Of a stretch of 60,485 nt of DNA, positions 34,293 to 44,474 are shown piece after piece. The notes beneath the pieces were generated by a model, which was not told where the DNA came from, ran no database searches, and saw only the letters and a program-made list of their open reading frames with translations. This DNA comes from Thermoplasmatales archaeon. Lineage in GTDB: Archaea > Thermoplasmatota > E2 > UBA202 > JdFR-43. The translations under genes were made by a program, and so were the position numbers. The stretch covers positions 1 through 60,485 of the forward strand of contig JACIWA010000008.1 in the NCBI GenBank assembly GCA_014361195.1. Direction: 5' to 3'. How positions within the stretch are numbered: the first letter of the stretch is position 1; every line of letters starts with the position of its first letter.

Positions 34293-37200
34293 TTAGAAGT
34301 TTATTATGAATACGCTTATTCTATCTGTCGTTGTCTGGCCACTGCTATCATATGCAATCGCTTTTATTTCATGCATTCCTATTGCTCTTTCATCCCATGT
34401 CCATGAATATGGCTCACTTGTATCTGTGAATTTAAGAACATTATCAATATAGAATTCTACTTTAGCTATGCCTGTTGTTGAGGTTGCAGTTGCTTCAATT
34501 GTTATTCCTCCTATTATTACTGGAATCGGCAATGGAATTATTTCTCTATCAAAGATATACAATGCATTTCTTGGTTTAACTATGCTTACTGTTGGTGGGG
34601 TTGGTGCTGTTATTGTAAATGTTCCATCACTTGTATCACTTGCCTTATTTCCAGCACTATCTTTTGCAATTATTTTAACCATATAGTTGCTTCCATATGG
34701 TAAACCTGTGGTATTCCAATTATATGATCCAGTATTTGGAATATTGCTTGCTATTACATTCCAGGTTAAGCCCGCATCATTGCTATATAGCAAATCAATG
34801 CTTGCAATTCCTATATTATCGCTTGCTGTCCATCTTATTGTTATTATTCCTCCTAATACCTCGCCACCATTTGGATATACTACTTTAACTGTTGGCGCTG
34901 TTTTATCTATCTTGAAGACAGTTATCTTTGCTGGTGTTTCAACAATGCATGAGTTGCTCACTGAATAATATTCTATTGTATGTGTTCCTTCTGATGTAAA
35001 TGTAAATGGTCCAACATAATTCTGCCATTCTCCTCCATCAATGCGATAATATGTTTCTTTAACTCCGCATATGTAAGCATTTGCTACCAGTTTAATTTGC
35101 ACATTGCTTGTGTACCATCCATTTTCACCCATTGTTCCATCTATTATGCAAGTTGTTACTGGCATTGAATATGCGATTCCAAAGCTGCAGGATTTAATTG
35201 ATTCTGTTGCTCCTAAGGTATCAACTGAATAGTATTCAACTGTGTAAAGCCCTTCTGTTGAAACAGTTACTGGCCCAGTGTAATTTTGCCATTCTCCTCC
35301 ATTTATTCTATATCTTGTATATGCAACTCCATCCGCATCTGTTGCATCCAGATAAATTGTAACTGGTCCAATATACCAGTTATTGCATCCAAGTGGTCCA
35401 AAGCATGAGCAAGTTGTTACTGGTGGGAAGCCTGTTTTTGTTGATATGGTGCTATCTTTATAATCGTTCGTTGAGTTTATATCTCCTGTGAGCAATGTTG
35501 TTACTTCTATTGAATAAACTCTCTCAACCAAAGCGGTAAATGGCGGGAATGTGATCTGTCTTTCTTCTCCTGCCTCTAAATCATTTACTCTCAAAGTTTC
35601 CTGGTAAACAATATCTTCCTTTGTGATTTTTATTATTTCAACATCATCAATATACCATCCTTCATAATTTCCAGTATCATCACTGACAAATAAGAATGCA
35701 ATTGCTATCCTTCCTGTTGTCTTATTTACATAGCGCGTTATATCAATTTTTTCCTCCTCCCATCCGCCGCCAATGCTTCTGCCTGTATAATACCTGATGA
35801 GGGTGAAGCGATAGCCATCTGCGCTTACCGCCAATATTCCATAATCTTTGTTGTCCTCTATCTCGTACCATTGCTTCCATTTCAATATCACCTGCACTGC
35901 TCCGCCCACATTTATCATAGGTGATACCAACCAGTTAAACATACTAGGTAGATATCTTCCAAGTGTTTCATTTCCACAATACCATGAATGGCTTGGGCTT
36001 GCATACCTTCTTGTGCTTATATGCCACAAATCATATTGTGGATTTCCATAGGCATCAAGATGGAACCATCCATCTTCCCCACTTTCAACATCATCACTGA
36101 AAACTGTGGTTGTTTTTGTTGTATAAATCTTGCATCTGACATCAAATGTTTCTGTTGTTGTTCCATAGTTCTTTACTGTTGCCTTAATTGGATAGTTACC
36201 TGGCTCGTAAAGGAGTTCTGCGGTAACTTTAACATTGTCTATTTCCCAGTAGTAGCAATTCCACTGCATAGCGGGGCCATAATAATGCCATCTTATTATT
36301 ACAGTCTGGCCGAGGTATGGTGTTAAATCAATTGTTACGAGTTCTCCTGGTCCATAGGGCGAGTGGCTTTCATCCCAGTGCAACAAGTTAGTCCATGTTA
36401 ATCCACCGTTTGTGCTTATATCTACATCTGCATAGTCCTTTCCTGGACCTACTACAGTATCTGATGCGTCATTATATGCGGTTACAAATTCTAAAAATGC
36501 GGATTTATATCCAGTTAAGTTAATTGGCGGGGACCATAGCTCTGTGTCCATTGTCTTTCCTGCGCCAAATTTATATTTATCAGCAAGAGCGCAATAGCCA
36601 TCTCCTCCCGCATAGTTTGTTCTGCCCCATTCATCATTTCTCTTCCATCTTCCTCCAGGATCTCCATTTTCTACAACTCTCCAGCCAGCGGGCGGGAATG
36701 TTCCTTCAAATTTTTCATCTAGCAGGGCTATGGTGCGTGGTGGATAATCTACTGATTTAACTCCAACATCCCTTATGTTCAATATCTGAATTAAAGCCTC
36801 TGTTGCATTGTTTGTATTGTTTTCATCTACTGGCAAGCGTGTTTCCACATTAATTATGTAATAAACTCCTTCTTCCGCAAAGTTAAACGGGCTAAATGTT
36901 ACATATACGGTTTCTCCAGCAGATATGCCTGGAATTGTTTTATTTTCTTCAAACAACCAGGTTGGAGAATATAAAATTACGTCATCAAGACAAACTCCCC
37001 TTTCTCCCCACTGGGTCTTATAGTAATTAAATCTTATTGAAATGCTCTGCCCCGCATATGAAGATAAATCAATGGTGAATCTATACCAAGCGCTGTCTGC
37101 TAATTCATTAGCTTCTGTTTGATTTAGTTGCATTAATACCGTCCACTCTTCAGCCTCCTGGGTTGGAGCAACGCTTACATTGAAGTACTCTCCAGAGGAG

Positions 37201-40200
37201 AAGGTACCTTTTCTGAGTAGCCAGAACTCCAAAACAATGGTTCCGCTTGGTATGGAGATAACTGGGGATGCCATGTAGCTTCCTGCCGGATATGTTGGAA
37301 TTGTAGATGCGGAATACATTCCACTGTGAGCATAAGTTGAATTCCTTACCCATTGGGTTACCTGCGATCCCCAGTAACCCAGTTTCCATCCTGCAGGTGG
37401 CCATGAAGTTTCGAAGCTCTCATTTAATTTAATATCTTTCTTTCCTATTAATAAATTAACTGGAATATTTGTTAAATCAAAATTTCCGAAGTTCTTTATT
37501 GTTGCATTTACCGCGTGATAGCCAGTGCATACAATTTCATATGGATAATTAATTGATATTGCCCCTGCATCATATATATTGTCTATATCCAAAATCATTG
37601 TTTTTTCATTGTTTCCACTATTTTCATCTCCTTCCATCAATGTTTTTACAGACAAAACATATTTTCCTTCCTGCTCAAAGTTGTACGGGCTGAATTCAAC
37701 ATATGTTGAGGTGTATGCATTCAGGTAATCAATTATCTTTTCTTCTCCTTGTAGGAATGTAGAATTATAAACCGCTACATCATCTATGAATATGTGAGCA
37801 CCCGCAAGATTTACTTTATGATTGAATTTTATATAAATGGTTTGTCCAGCATATTGAGATAAATCAAGAACAAATTCATACCATTGCTGATAGATTAATG
37901 AATTTATCATATTGTAATCCATGCTGAGCAATAATGTCCATGGCCCGCTCTGACTTGTGGAAACGCTCACATTGAAGAAATCACCCTTTTTTGCAGAAGG
38001 ATATCTCATCAGCCAGAATTCAAGCAGGGCTCCACTTGGAATGTTTATTCCAGGAGTTATCATATATCTTTCTCCCTCGTAAGCTTGTGTTGAATATACT
38101 GAGTAATTTCCGCTGTGCTTATAAGCGCTGACTTGTACCCAATATTTGGTTCCACTTTCTATTCCAAATATCCACCCATCTGGTGGAACTGTACCCTCAA
38201 ATCCTTCGCTAAATATTTTGGAAACAACGCGATATATTGAGCAATTTACTGGAACATTTGTCTTTCCAATATTTCCAAAGTTTGTTACAGTTGCATTCAC
38301 CGCATATGAGCCAACTGGCTCAACATAGGATGGATAATTAATTGCGGTTGCTCCAACATCATCTATGTCATTTATTATAAGGTTTATTTCTCTGTAATCA
38401 TTATTTGGATATTCATCAGATTGATTAATTAATTCCGCAGTTATGTTTATTGCATATGTATCCTCAATAGTTACTGTCCATGGGTCAAATATTACATATA
38501 TTTGCTCTCCAACAGCCAAGCCACTGAAAACTTTTTCATCTGTAAATACTATATTATCTGATAAATTCCTTATTGTGCAATTTACAATGAATTCTCCTGC
38601 TGGCATATTTCCATAGTTTGAAACTGTTGCATTTACTTCATATGTTCCAGTGAATTGTGTTCCAGTTGGATAGTTAATTGAAACAACCGCAATGTCATAA
38701 AAGTCTTTCAATTCAATTGTTATTTCCTGGTAATCATTATGTGGGTTGGCATCGTCCTCTACGAATGCGGTAACATTTATCCTATATGTATCTTCAATTT
38801 CTCCTATCCATTCACCAAATTCAACATATATTTCTTCGCCTGGAGATAAGCCTGGAATAATTTGCTCCTCTGTGAATACTATCCCACCCGTTGAATTCTT
38901 TATTGTACAATTTACTTTTATATCTGATAAATTCGCTATTCCTTCATTTGCTATTGTTGCATTCACTCTGAATGATGTGTTTAAGTTATAAATTCCAGTT
39001 AATGGTGAATTTATTGCTTTAACTCCCACATCACTCACACCTTGCAGGGCTATTATTTTTGTTGTATAATTGTTTGTTTGGTTTTCATCCTGGCTCAGCA
39101 TTGTTGTCACATTTATCAGGTAAACGCCCGCCCCGCTTTTAATAATCCACTCAAATTCAACAAATTCCTCACTTCCAGGTGGGAGTGTAATTGGTGAATC
39201 TTCCTCGGCAGAGAATACTTCTTCAAGTGTGTAATTTACTGATACTTTTACATTATCTATCATCCAGTACCATCCCCAGAGTCCAAAGTCCCAGTATTCC
39301 CACATTATCTTTATTGTTTTTCCTGCTGCATATGGAGTAATATCATATGCCATGTGTCCCTCGGTATCTGAGGTATAAGTTACCAATGTGACTTCGTTCC
39401 ATGGGTCACCTGGCTCCACTGGTTTCTCCAATATCTTAACTTTTCCATGGCCCAAAGGAATATGCTTATAAGAGTGATCAAATTCAAGCAAAACTTTTTG
39501 TGCACCAGTAAAGGTCATCTCTGGGGTAATCAATTGCTCAAACATTTCTTTATCTGATTCCGGTAATGCTGGATTTGGTGGGCCGAAGTAATCACTATCA
39601 ACAATCATGAATGGCGGCAGGCATCCTCCTTCTGGTTGTTTCAATCCTGGGTTCAAGTGTGTCCAGGTTGCGGGAATATCTGTTCCTGGGTAGTTTCCTG
39701 GAGAGCCACCATTAACAATTGTCCAGCCAGTTGGCAAGCCATTTGAAAAATCTGCGAATAACACTATTGAAGGTGTAATAATCTTGTATATTGTGCAGTT
39801 TACTGGAATATTTGATTGTGGAATGTTTCCGAAGTTCTTTATTGTTGCATTTACTTTCAGCGATTCTGGCAGTAGAATTGAGCCAGTTGGATAATTGATT
39901 GATATCGCTCCGACGTCATGAATATCCTTTACTTTTATCGCTCTCTCATATACATCATTTACAATATTTGTATCTCCTTCCAATCTTGTCTTTATCCTTA
40001 TATAGTGGATTCCTTCCGCAAAGTTGTGTGGGCCAAATTCAACATAATTTTCTTCACCCGCATTCAGGTAAACTGATTTATCTTCTCCAAATACTAAATC
40101 CGCGGAGTATACACTCACATCATCAATGAGGATATTTCCTGTATTTCCTGATAGCCAGTTGAATCTTATCCATGTATTATTTCCTGCATATTTGGATAAA

Positions 40201-43200
40201 TCGAGTGTTACTAAATACCATACATTAGTCCCCAATTTATTTAGCTCACTGGCACCGAGAACCAACAAATTCTCCCATGGCCCATTCTGACTTGTTGTGC
40301 TAATGCTTATATTGAGGAATTCACCAATCTTACGCTTTTGATTATAATTATAAAGCCCAAATTCAAGGATATAACCTTTCCCGCTCGTCAATGTTATCTG
40401 AGGAGTTGTTAGGTATCTTTCTCCAGCTGCTTGATAGCCCTGTGCAGAGCCAGGGGTAGAGAAATAGGGTATTGCGACTCTTCCCCAATTAACACTACCA
40501 CTGATTCTTCCTGTTAACCATCCCGGTGGTGGGAATGTAGTGTTAACAAATCCTTCATTTAATATTGTGGAGTCAATCTTGTATAATGAGCAATTTACTG
40601 GAATATAGGTAGATACAGTTCCATAATTCTTTACTGTTGCATTTATTATATGTGGGCCAGATGATATTATTATGCCTGCTGGTGGATAATTTATTTCTTT
40701 TACTCCTCCGTCATATATATTCCTTACTTCAACAAATTTTTCTTTGTAGTTATTTCCTGCGTCTTCATCTAGGCTGAATCTTGTCTCCAGCCTTACTAAA
40801 TAAAGGCTCTCAACATTAATTGGCACTGGGCCAAACTCAACATATTTTATTTCCCCAGGAGCTATTGGACCAATATTTGTATCACCCGCAAGAGCTAATG
40901 ATTTTGATTTAACAGTTACTCCATCTATATAAATGAAGGCACCAGTTCCTGGTTTATAGTTGCGGAATCTTATTGAAATGCCCTGCCCCTCATATGAAGA
41001 TAAATCAACAGTAATTATATACCATGCTGTCGACATCGCACCTAATACAGTGCTGTTAATGGTTAGCACAGTTTCCCAATTACCTCCAGATGGCTGAACT
41101 TCCACATTTAAAACTTCACTGGCATTTGGAGTGCCGGATCTTCGCAAATAGAATTCAAGAGTTGTTAGCGTTCCAGGTGGCAAACTTATTGGGGGTGATT
41201 GGAGATATCTATCTCCTAAAGTAGAATTTGATACCGCGGAGTATCCTCCATCAGCGTAAGAAGAGCCACTCCACCACCACTGAGTTGTACCGCTGATGAC
41301 TCCTCTTGTCCATCCAGGCGGCGGGAATTGAATATGTTCGAAGCTTTCATTAAGGAATATATCAAATTTATAAACCGTGCAATTTATTGGAACATTGTCA
41401 ATAGGAACATTTCCAAAGTTCTTTATTGTTGCATTCAATGTATGATAGCCAGGTGATATTGCATCAGGTGGATAATTGATTGAAACAACACCAACATCAT
41501 ATATATTCTGTACATTAAATGAAGTATTCTTGTAGTTATTTCTTGCATCTTCATCTTCCGCTAAGTTTGTTGAAACATTTATCGCATAATACCCTTCTTG
41601 CTCAAAGTTAAATGGACTGAATTCAACATATTTATATTCCCTGGAGTTCAAATTAACTTGCTTCTCGTCTTCAAAAATCAGGGTAAGCTCACTGCTCTCC
41701 TTTAACATCACATCATCTACGGACAGGCTCCAAGCTGTTTCTTTAACACTGTAGCAGTGGAAACCGATATAATAAATTCCATCACTCGGAACAGTAAACC
41801 AAACATTTGTCTGTCTATAAGAAGGGACGGCCATGCGATAACCATTCCAAATCCTTGTTGTCATGCTTGAAGAATTTTGAGCACTTCCAAACCAGATATC
41901 CATGCTCTCCAAGCCCATTGGATAGGCTGTTACCCACCAGAATGATAGATTGTAAACATAACCCGCTTTCAAATTCAAACCAGGAGTGAAAAGCCAATCA
42001 TTCGCATCAATGACTGCACCAGATCCAGGATAATTAACACAATAAGGAGGACTGCGCCCGCCTGTGGATAAACTCCAAGTTACGAGGTCTCTGTTTGTGT
42101 CTTCAACCGCCCACCCTGGCGCAGATCCTGAATCAAAATTCTCATTTAGCAACGGTTGTTCTTTGAAGCTGAAATTGTACACTGAGAGATGGACCGACAA
42201 ATTTGTTTGGTATGTATTTCCGTAATTTGCTACAGTTGCATTTACCGAATATGAGCCTGTTGGCTTAACTCCTGTTGGAGAATTTACTGAGCTTACTCCA
42301 ACATCTATTACCTTTCTTACTTCGAATGTTAAATTTTGCCAGTCATTGTCTTGATACTCATCTCCCTCAAGTTTTGTTGTAACATTTATTGCATAAAATC
42401 CATTGCTTGCGTTCCATGGATCAAATTCAACATATGTTTGCTTTCCTGACTCTAAGCTTATTGTTTTCTCATCATAATGAACCAATTCTGCATTCCATGA
42501 ATAAACAATTACATCGTCAACATACATTCCTTCATATTCATTGTTAGCATCTGATACCCATGTAAATTTAATTCTTACCTGGTGTGTTAAATCTATATAT
42601 TTTTCTATCGGAATTCTGACCCATCCTCCTCTTCCAATACAGTATGAGATGTTTGTTTTAACCTCATTCCATGTTAAACCATTATCATCGCTGAGATATA
42701 TTGTTCCATAATCCATATATCCTGAAGGGTCATAAGCAGTTGATCTCCATTCTCCATCCGCCCAGATCCATGCTTCAAGAATTGCATGATCCCTGCCTAA
42801 CAAATTAATTGGTTTTGAAATCAAACTATCATTTGCATTTCTACCATACTGCAGTTGAGACGTGCACTTAAATGAATGATTTTGACTATTATATCTTGCA
42901 GTTGAAATTGTCCATGTATCTCCATCACCATTTCCATCCACTGCTGTCCAGTTGGTGGAGCCACTTTCCATATCATCAAAGAAATGAATTACTTTTGTTA
43001 GCTTATATATTGAAAGCTCTACACTGAAATTGCTTTGGTCATTTAATCCTGTATTTTCAATTGTTGCATTTACTCTATAAGTTCCAGGTGCAATAATTTG
43101 TCCTGGTTTTGGCTCATTTATGCTTTTTACCCTCACATCATTATCGCGTATTGTTCCTGGCTTTACCGCAATCTCTGGATCACCAAGTAGATTTATCTCA

Positions 43201-44474
43201 TAATAGCACCATCTCATACAATCTTCTTGCAAGCGATATAAATTATATTCTTTTGAAAGCTGGTTCGCCTTTCCTAACTCCCTTATATTTTCTCCAAATA
43301 TTACATGGAAGAACGCCCTGTCATATGCCTGGCTCGGGCCGTCTGTGGAATGGTGTCGTCCCCATCCATAGTTGGCATTCATTATAACTGCAAATGGCCC
43401 GTTTGGATGATTAACAAGTTTTTCCGCAATACAATCATCGATTGTGAAGTGTCCCGCAAGGCAGGCCTGTGAATATACAAAGAAATAATTTGTATTTCTC
43501 AAAAGATGCAGATCTCTATCAGTGAATCTCATTACTCTATCAACTTGTCCATGTCCCAAATGGTTTATTATATGAACTCCTCTATTAATATTGACCGCTA
43601 AATCCGCTACACCCCAACTATAGCCATACGCATCATACAATGTGCTTATATTATATTCATCCCCTGGAATACCCACTGTATAGTAGCCATTTGCATTTGA
43701 GCCATTTCTTATCTCTTCTTTATAACTAGATGCATATCGGGCAATTCCTCCAAATCCAAGGTATTCTCCGCAAAGCAATACATTGTTAAGATATGGATCC
43801 TGGGAAGCATCATATTCAAGCGTTTTCCTAACAAAGTTTGAAAGCTCTTCCGCATTTTCAACTGGTGCCCTTCCAACATATACCTCTGCTACTAAGTCGA
43901 CGTCTCTTCCTCCTGGCCCATCATTTGGCTCTCCCCAGTAGCTATCTCCATCGCTGTTATAGTCTCCATCAAGGCAGGCATAGTATAAATCCGACTCTAT
44001 ATCTGCACGGCTACTTGTAGGATCTCCCGGGCGTACCTCAACATATAACGCCCTATGAGGAACAACACTTACATCTCCTCCAAGCAATACATATTGAGTA
44101 TGCCATTCCTGATATGCCCACTTTATGAAATTTCTTATCTTTTCTGGATTATCCCTGCCAGCAAAGTTTGAATAAATATATTCAACTGTTACAATTGTTG
44201 CATTCATTCCCTTTGCAATCTTTGAATTCATCAATGTGGTAAAGTTATAAGGGCCAGGTGCATTTTTTAATTCTTCATTTGTTATAATAACATATTCACA
44301 TGTATGGGTGGCATATTTTGGGTATGTTAAAATTTCTTTTGGATTATTAACTATTTTTGTAACTAATTCTCTATCCGCTTCTATACCTCTATATAATTCA
44401 TTTATCTCCCCTTCTTTCAATTCAACAATCAGCTCCATCGTTGTATATAGATATATTTTGTTGATGGATTCCAA
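34293..44474 (-). CDS. Giant C25 peptidase with CARDB and jelly-roll-like repeats, main part
   Basis: 3,393 codons. Residues 13-470 are a C25 catalytic region with H308 (HLGHGQVDR) and C338 (VYSQACLAGHF) and a calcium-type loop DGDYNSDGDSYWGE. Ten CARDB-type units follow, with signatures like YDVGVVSINYPP...VNATIKNFGN...VNCTIYK. Most are separated by jelly-roll-like (MAM-like) domains with PPPGW, ERYL.SP, WY..TLDLS.YAG and IDDV.VYS. Then come two OmpL47-like domains (YYRIDGGEWQNYVGP), a PNGGEVLGG Ig domain and a final Ig domain with VEFYIDNVLKFTDTSEP. There is no C-terminal membrane anchor. The first 15 codons overlap the upstream frame, so this is the 3' part of a frameshifted gene. Confidence 0.85.
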   Translation of the reverse strand: MESINKIYLYTTMELIVELKEGEINELYRGIEADRELVTKIVNNPKEILTYPKYATHTCEYVIITNEELKNAPGPYNFTTLMNSKIAKGMNATIVTVEYIYSNFAGRDNPEKIRNFIKWAYQEWHTQYVLLGGDVSVVPHRALYVEVRPGDPTSSRADIESDLYYACLDGDYNSDGDSYWGEPNDGPGGRDVDLVAEVYVGRAPVENAEELSNFVRKTLEYDASQDPYLNNVLLCGEYLGFGGIARYASSYKEEIRNGSNANGYYTVGIPGDEYNISTLYDAYGYSWGVADLAVNINRGVHIINHLGHGQVDRVMRFTDRDLHLLRNTNYFFVYSQACLAGHFTIDDCIAEKLVNHPNGPFAVIMNANYGWGRHHSTDGPSQAYDRAFFHVIFGENIRELGKANQLSKEYNLYRLQEDCMRWCYYEINLLGDPEIAVKPGTIRDNDVRVKSINEPKPGQIIAPGTYRVNATIENTGLNDQSNFSVELSIYKLTKVIHFFDDMESGSTNWTAVDGNGDGDTWTISTARYNSQNHSFKCTSQLQYGRNANDSLISKPINLLGRDHAILEAWIWADGEWRSTAYDPSGYMDYGTIYLSDDNGLTWNEVKTNISYCIGRGGWVRIPIEKYIDLTHQVRIKFTWVSDANNEYEGMYVDDVIVYSWNAELVHYDEKTISLESGKQTYVEFDPWNASNGFYAINVTTKLEGDEYQDNDWQNLTFEVRKVIDVGVSSVNSPTGVKPTGSYSVNATVANYGNTYQTNLSVHLSVYNFSFKEQPLLNENFDSGSAPGWAVEDTNRDLVTWSLSTGGRSPPYCVNYPGSGAVIDANDWLFTPGLNLKAGYVYNLSFWWVTAYPMGLESMDIWFGSAQNSSSMTTRIWNGYRMAVPSYRQTNVWFTVPSDGIYYIGFHCYSVKETAWSLSVDDVMLKESSELTLIFEDEKQVNLNSREYKYVEFSPFNFEQEGYYAINVSTNLAEDEDARNNYKNTSFNVQNIYDVGVVSINYPPDAISPGYHTLNATIKNFGNVPIDNVPINCTVYKFDIFLNESFEHIQFPPPGWTRGVISGTTQWWWSGSSYADGGYSAVSNSTLGDRYLQSPPISLPPGTLTTLEFYLRRSGTPNASEVLNVEVQPSGGNWETVLTINSTVLGAMSTAWYIITVDLSSYEGQGISIRFRNYKPGTGAFIYIDGVTVKSKSLALAGDTNIGPIAPGEIKYVEFGPVPINVESLYLVRLETRFSLDEDAGNNYKEKFVEVRNIYDGGVKEINYPPAGIIISSGPHIINATVKNYGTVSTYIPVNCSLYKIDSTILNEGFVNTTFPPPGWLTGRISGSVNWGRVAIPYFSTPGSAQGYQAAGERYLTTPQITLTSGKGYILEFGLYNYNQKRKIGEFLNISISTTSQNGPWENLLVLGASELNKLGTNVWYLVTLDLSKYAGNNTWIRFNWLSGNTGNILIDDVSVYSADLVFGEDKSVYLNAGEENYVEFGPHNFAEGIHYIRIKTRLEGDTNIVNDVYERAIKVKDIHDVGAISINYPTGSILLPESLKVNATIKNFGNIPQSNIPVNCTIYKIITPSIVLFADFSNGLPTGWTIVNGGSPGNYPGTDIPATWTHLNPGLKQPEGGCLPPFMIVDSDYFGPPNPALPESDKEMFEQLITPEMTFTGAQKVLLEFDHSYKHIPLGHGKVKILEKPVEPGDPWNEVTLVTYTSDTEGHMAYDITPYAAGKTIKIMWEYWDFGLWGWYWMIDNVKVSVNYTLEEVFSAEEDSPITLPPGSEEFVEFEWIIKSGAGVYLINVTTMLSQDENQTNNYTTKIIALQGVSDVGVKAINSPLTGIYNLNTSFRVNATIANEGIANLSDIKVNCTIKNSTGGIVFTEEQIIPGLSPGEEIYVEFGEWIGEIEDTYRINVTAFVEDDANPHNDYQEITIELKDFYDIAVVSINYPTGTQFTGTYEVNATVSNYGNMPAGEFIVNCTIRNLSDNIVFTDEKVFSGLAVGEQIYVIFDPWTVTIEDTYAINITAELINQSDEYPNNDYREINLIINDIDDVGATAINYPSYVEPVGSYAVNATVTNFGNIGKTNVPVNCSIYRVVSKIFSEGFEGTVPPDGWIFGIESGTKYWVQVSAYKHSGNYSVYSTQAYEGERYMITPGINIPSGALLEFWLMRYPSAKKGDFFNVSVSTSQSGPWTLLLSMDYNMINSLIYQQWYEFVLDLSQYAGQTIYIKFNHKVNLAGAHIFIDDVAVYNSTFLQGEEKIIDYLNAYTSTYVEFSPYNFEQEGKYVLSVKTLMEGDENSGNNEKTMILDIDNIYDAGAISINYPYEIVCTGYHAVNATIKNFGNFDLTNIPVNLLIGKKDIKLNESFETSWPPAGWKLGYWGSQVTQWVRNSTYAHSGMYSASTIPTYPAGSYMASPVISIPSGTIVLEFWLLRKGTFSSGEYFNVSVAPTQEAEEWTVLMQLNQTEANELADSAWYRFTIDLSSYAGQSISIRFNYYKTQWGERGVCLDDVILYSPTWLFEENKTIPGISAGETVYVTFSPFNFAEEGVYYIINVETRLPVDENNTNNATEALIQILNIRDVGVKSVDYPPRTIALLDEKFEGTFPPAGWRVVENGDPGGRWKRNDEWGRTNYAGGDGYCALADKYKFGAGKTMDTELWSPPINLTGYKSAFLEFVTAYNDASDTVVGPGKDYADVDISTNGGLTWTNLLHWDESHSPYGPGELVTIDLTPYLGQTVIIRWHYYGPAMQWNCYYWEIDNVKVTAELLYEPGNYPIKATVKNYGTTTETFDVRCKIYTTKTTTVFSDDVESGEDGWFHLDAYGNPQYDLWHISTRRYASPSHSWYCGNETLGRYLPSMFNWLVSPMINVGGAVQVILKWKQWYEIEDNKDYGILAVSADGYRFTLIRYYTGRSIGGGWEEEKIDITRYVNKTTGRIAIAFLFVSDDTGNYEGWYIDDVEIIKITKEDIVYQETLRVNDLEAGEERQITFPPFTALVERVYSIEVTTLLTGDINSTNDYKDSTISTKTGFPPVTTCSCFGPLGCNNWYIGPVTIYLDATDADGVAYTRYRINGGEWQNYTGPVTVSTEGLYTVEYYSVDTLGATESIKSCSFGIAYSMPVTTCIIDGTMGENGWYTSNVQIKLVANAYICGVKETYYRIDGGEWQNYVGPFTFTSEGTHTIEYYSVSNSCIVETPAKITVFKIDKTAPTVKVVYPNGGEVLGGIITIRWTASDNIGIASIDLLYSNDAGLTWNVIASNIPNTGSYNWNTTGLPYGSNYMVKIIAKDSAGNKASDTSDGTFTITAPTPPTVSIVKPRNALYIFDREIIPLPIPVIIGGITIEATATSTTGIAKVEFYIDNVLKFTDTSEPYSWTWDERAIGMHEIKAIAYDSSGQTTTDRISVFIINF
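35430..43150 (-). repeat. Tandem CARDB units with jelly-roll-like domains inside the giant peptidase
   Basis: I count ten CARDB-type signatures (D-[VG]-G-[VA]-x-[SA]-[IV]-N-x-P, then VNAT[IV]xN[FY]GN). Full modules are about 200-250 residues. Units 6 and 7 lack the jelly-roll-like domain and are about 100 residues. In the tenth, the CARDB domain is interrupted after DVGVKSVDYPPRTIA by a jelly-roll-like domain and resumes at YEPGNYPIKATVKNYG. Sequence divergence between units is considerable, so they are old duplications. CARDB domains are adhesion modules. Confidence 0.8.

Noticed and set aside
34293-44474. CRISPR or satellite-type DNA repeats inside the giant gene
   Set aside because: The repetition is at protein-domain level with strongly diverged DNA and no regular spacers.
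44429-44474. Classical X-XXY-YYZ slippery heptamer for programmed -1 frameshifting
   Set aside because: The overlap has only TATATCTATATA-type sequence and no proper heptamer or obvious downstream pseudoknot, so a simple indel is more likely.
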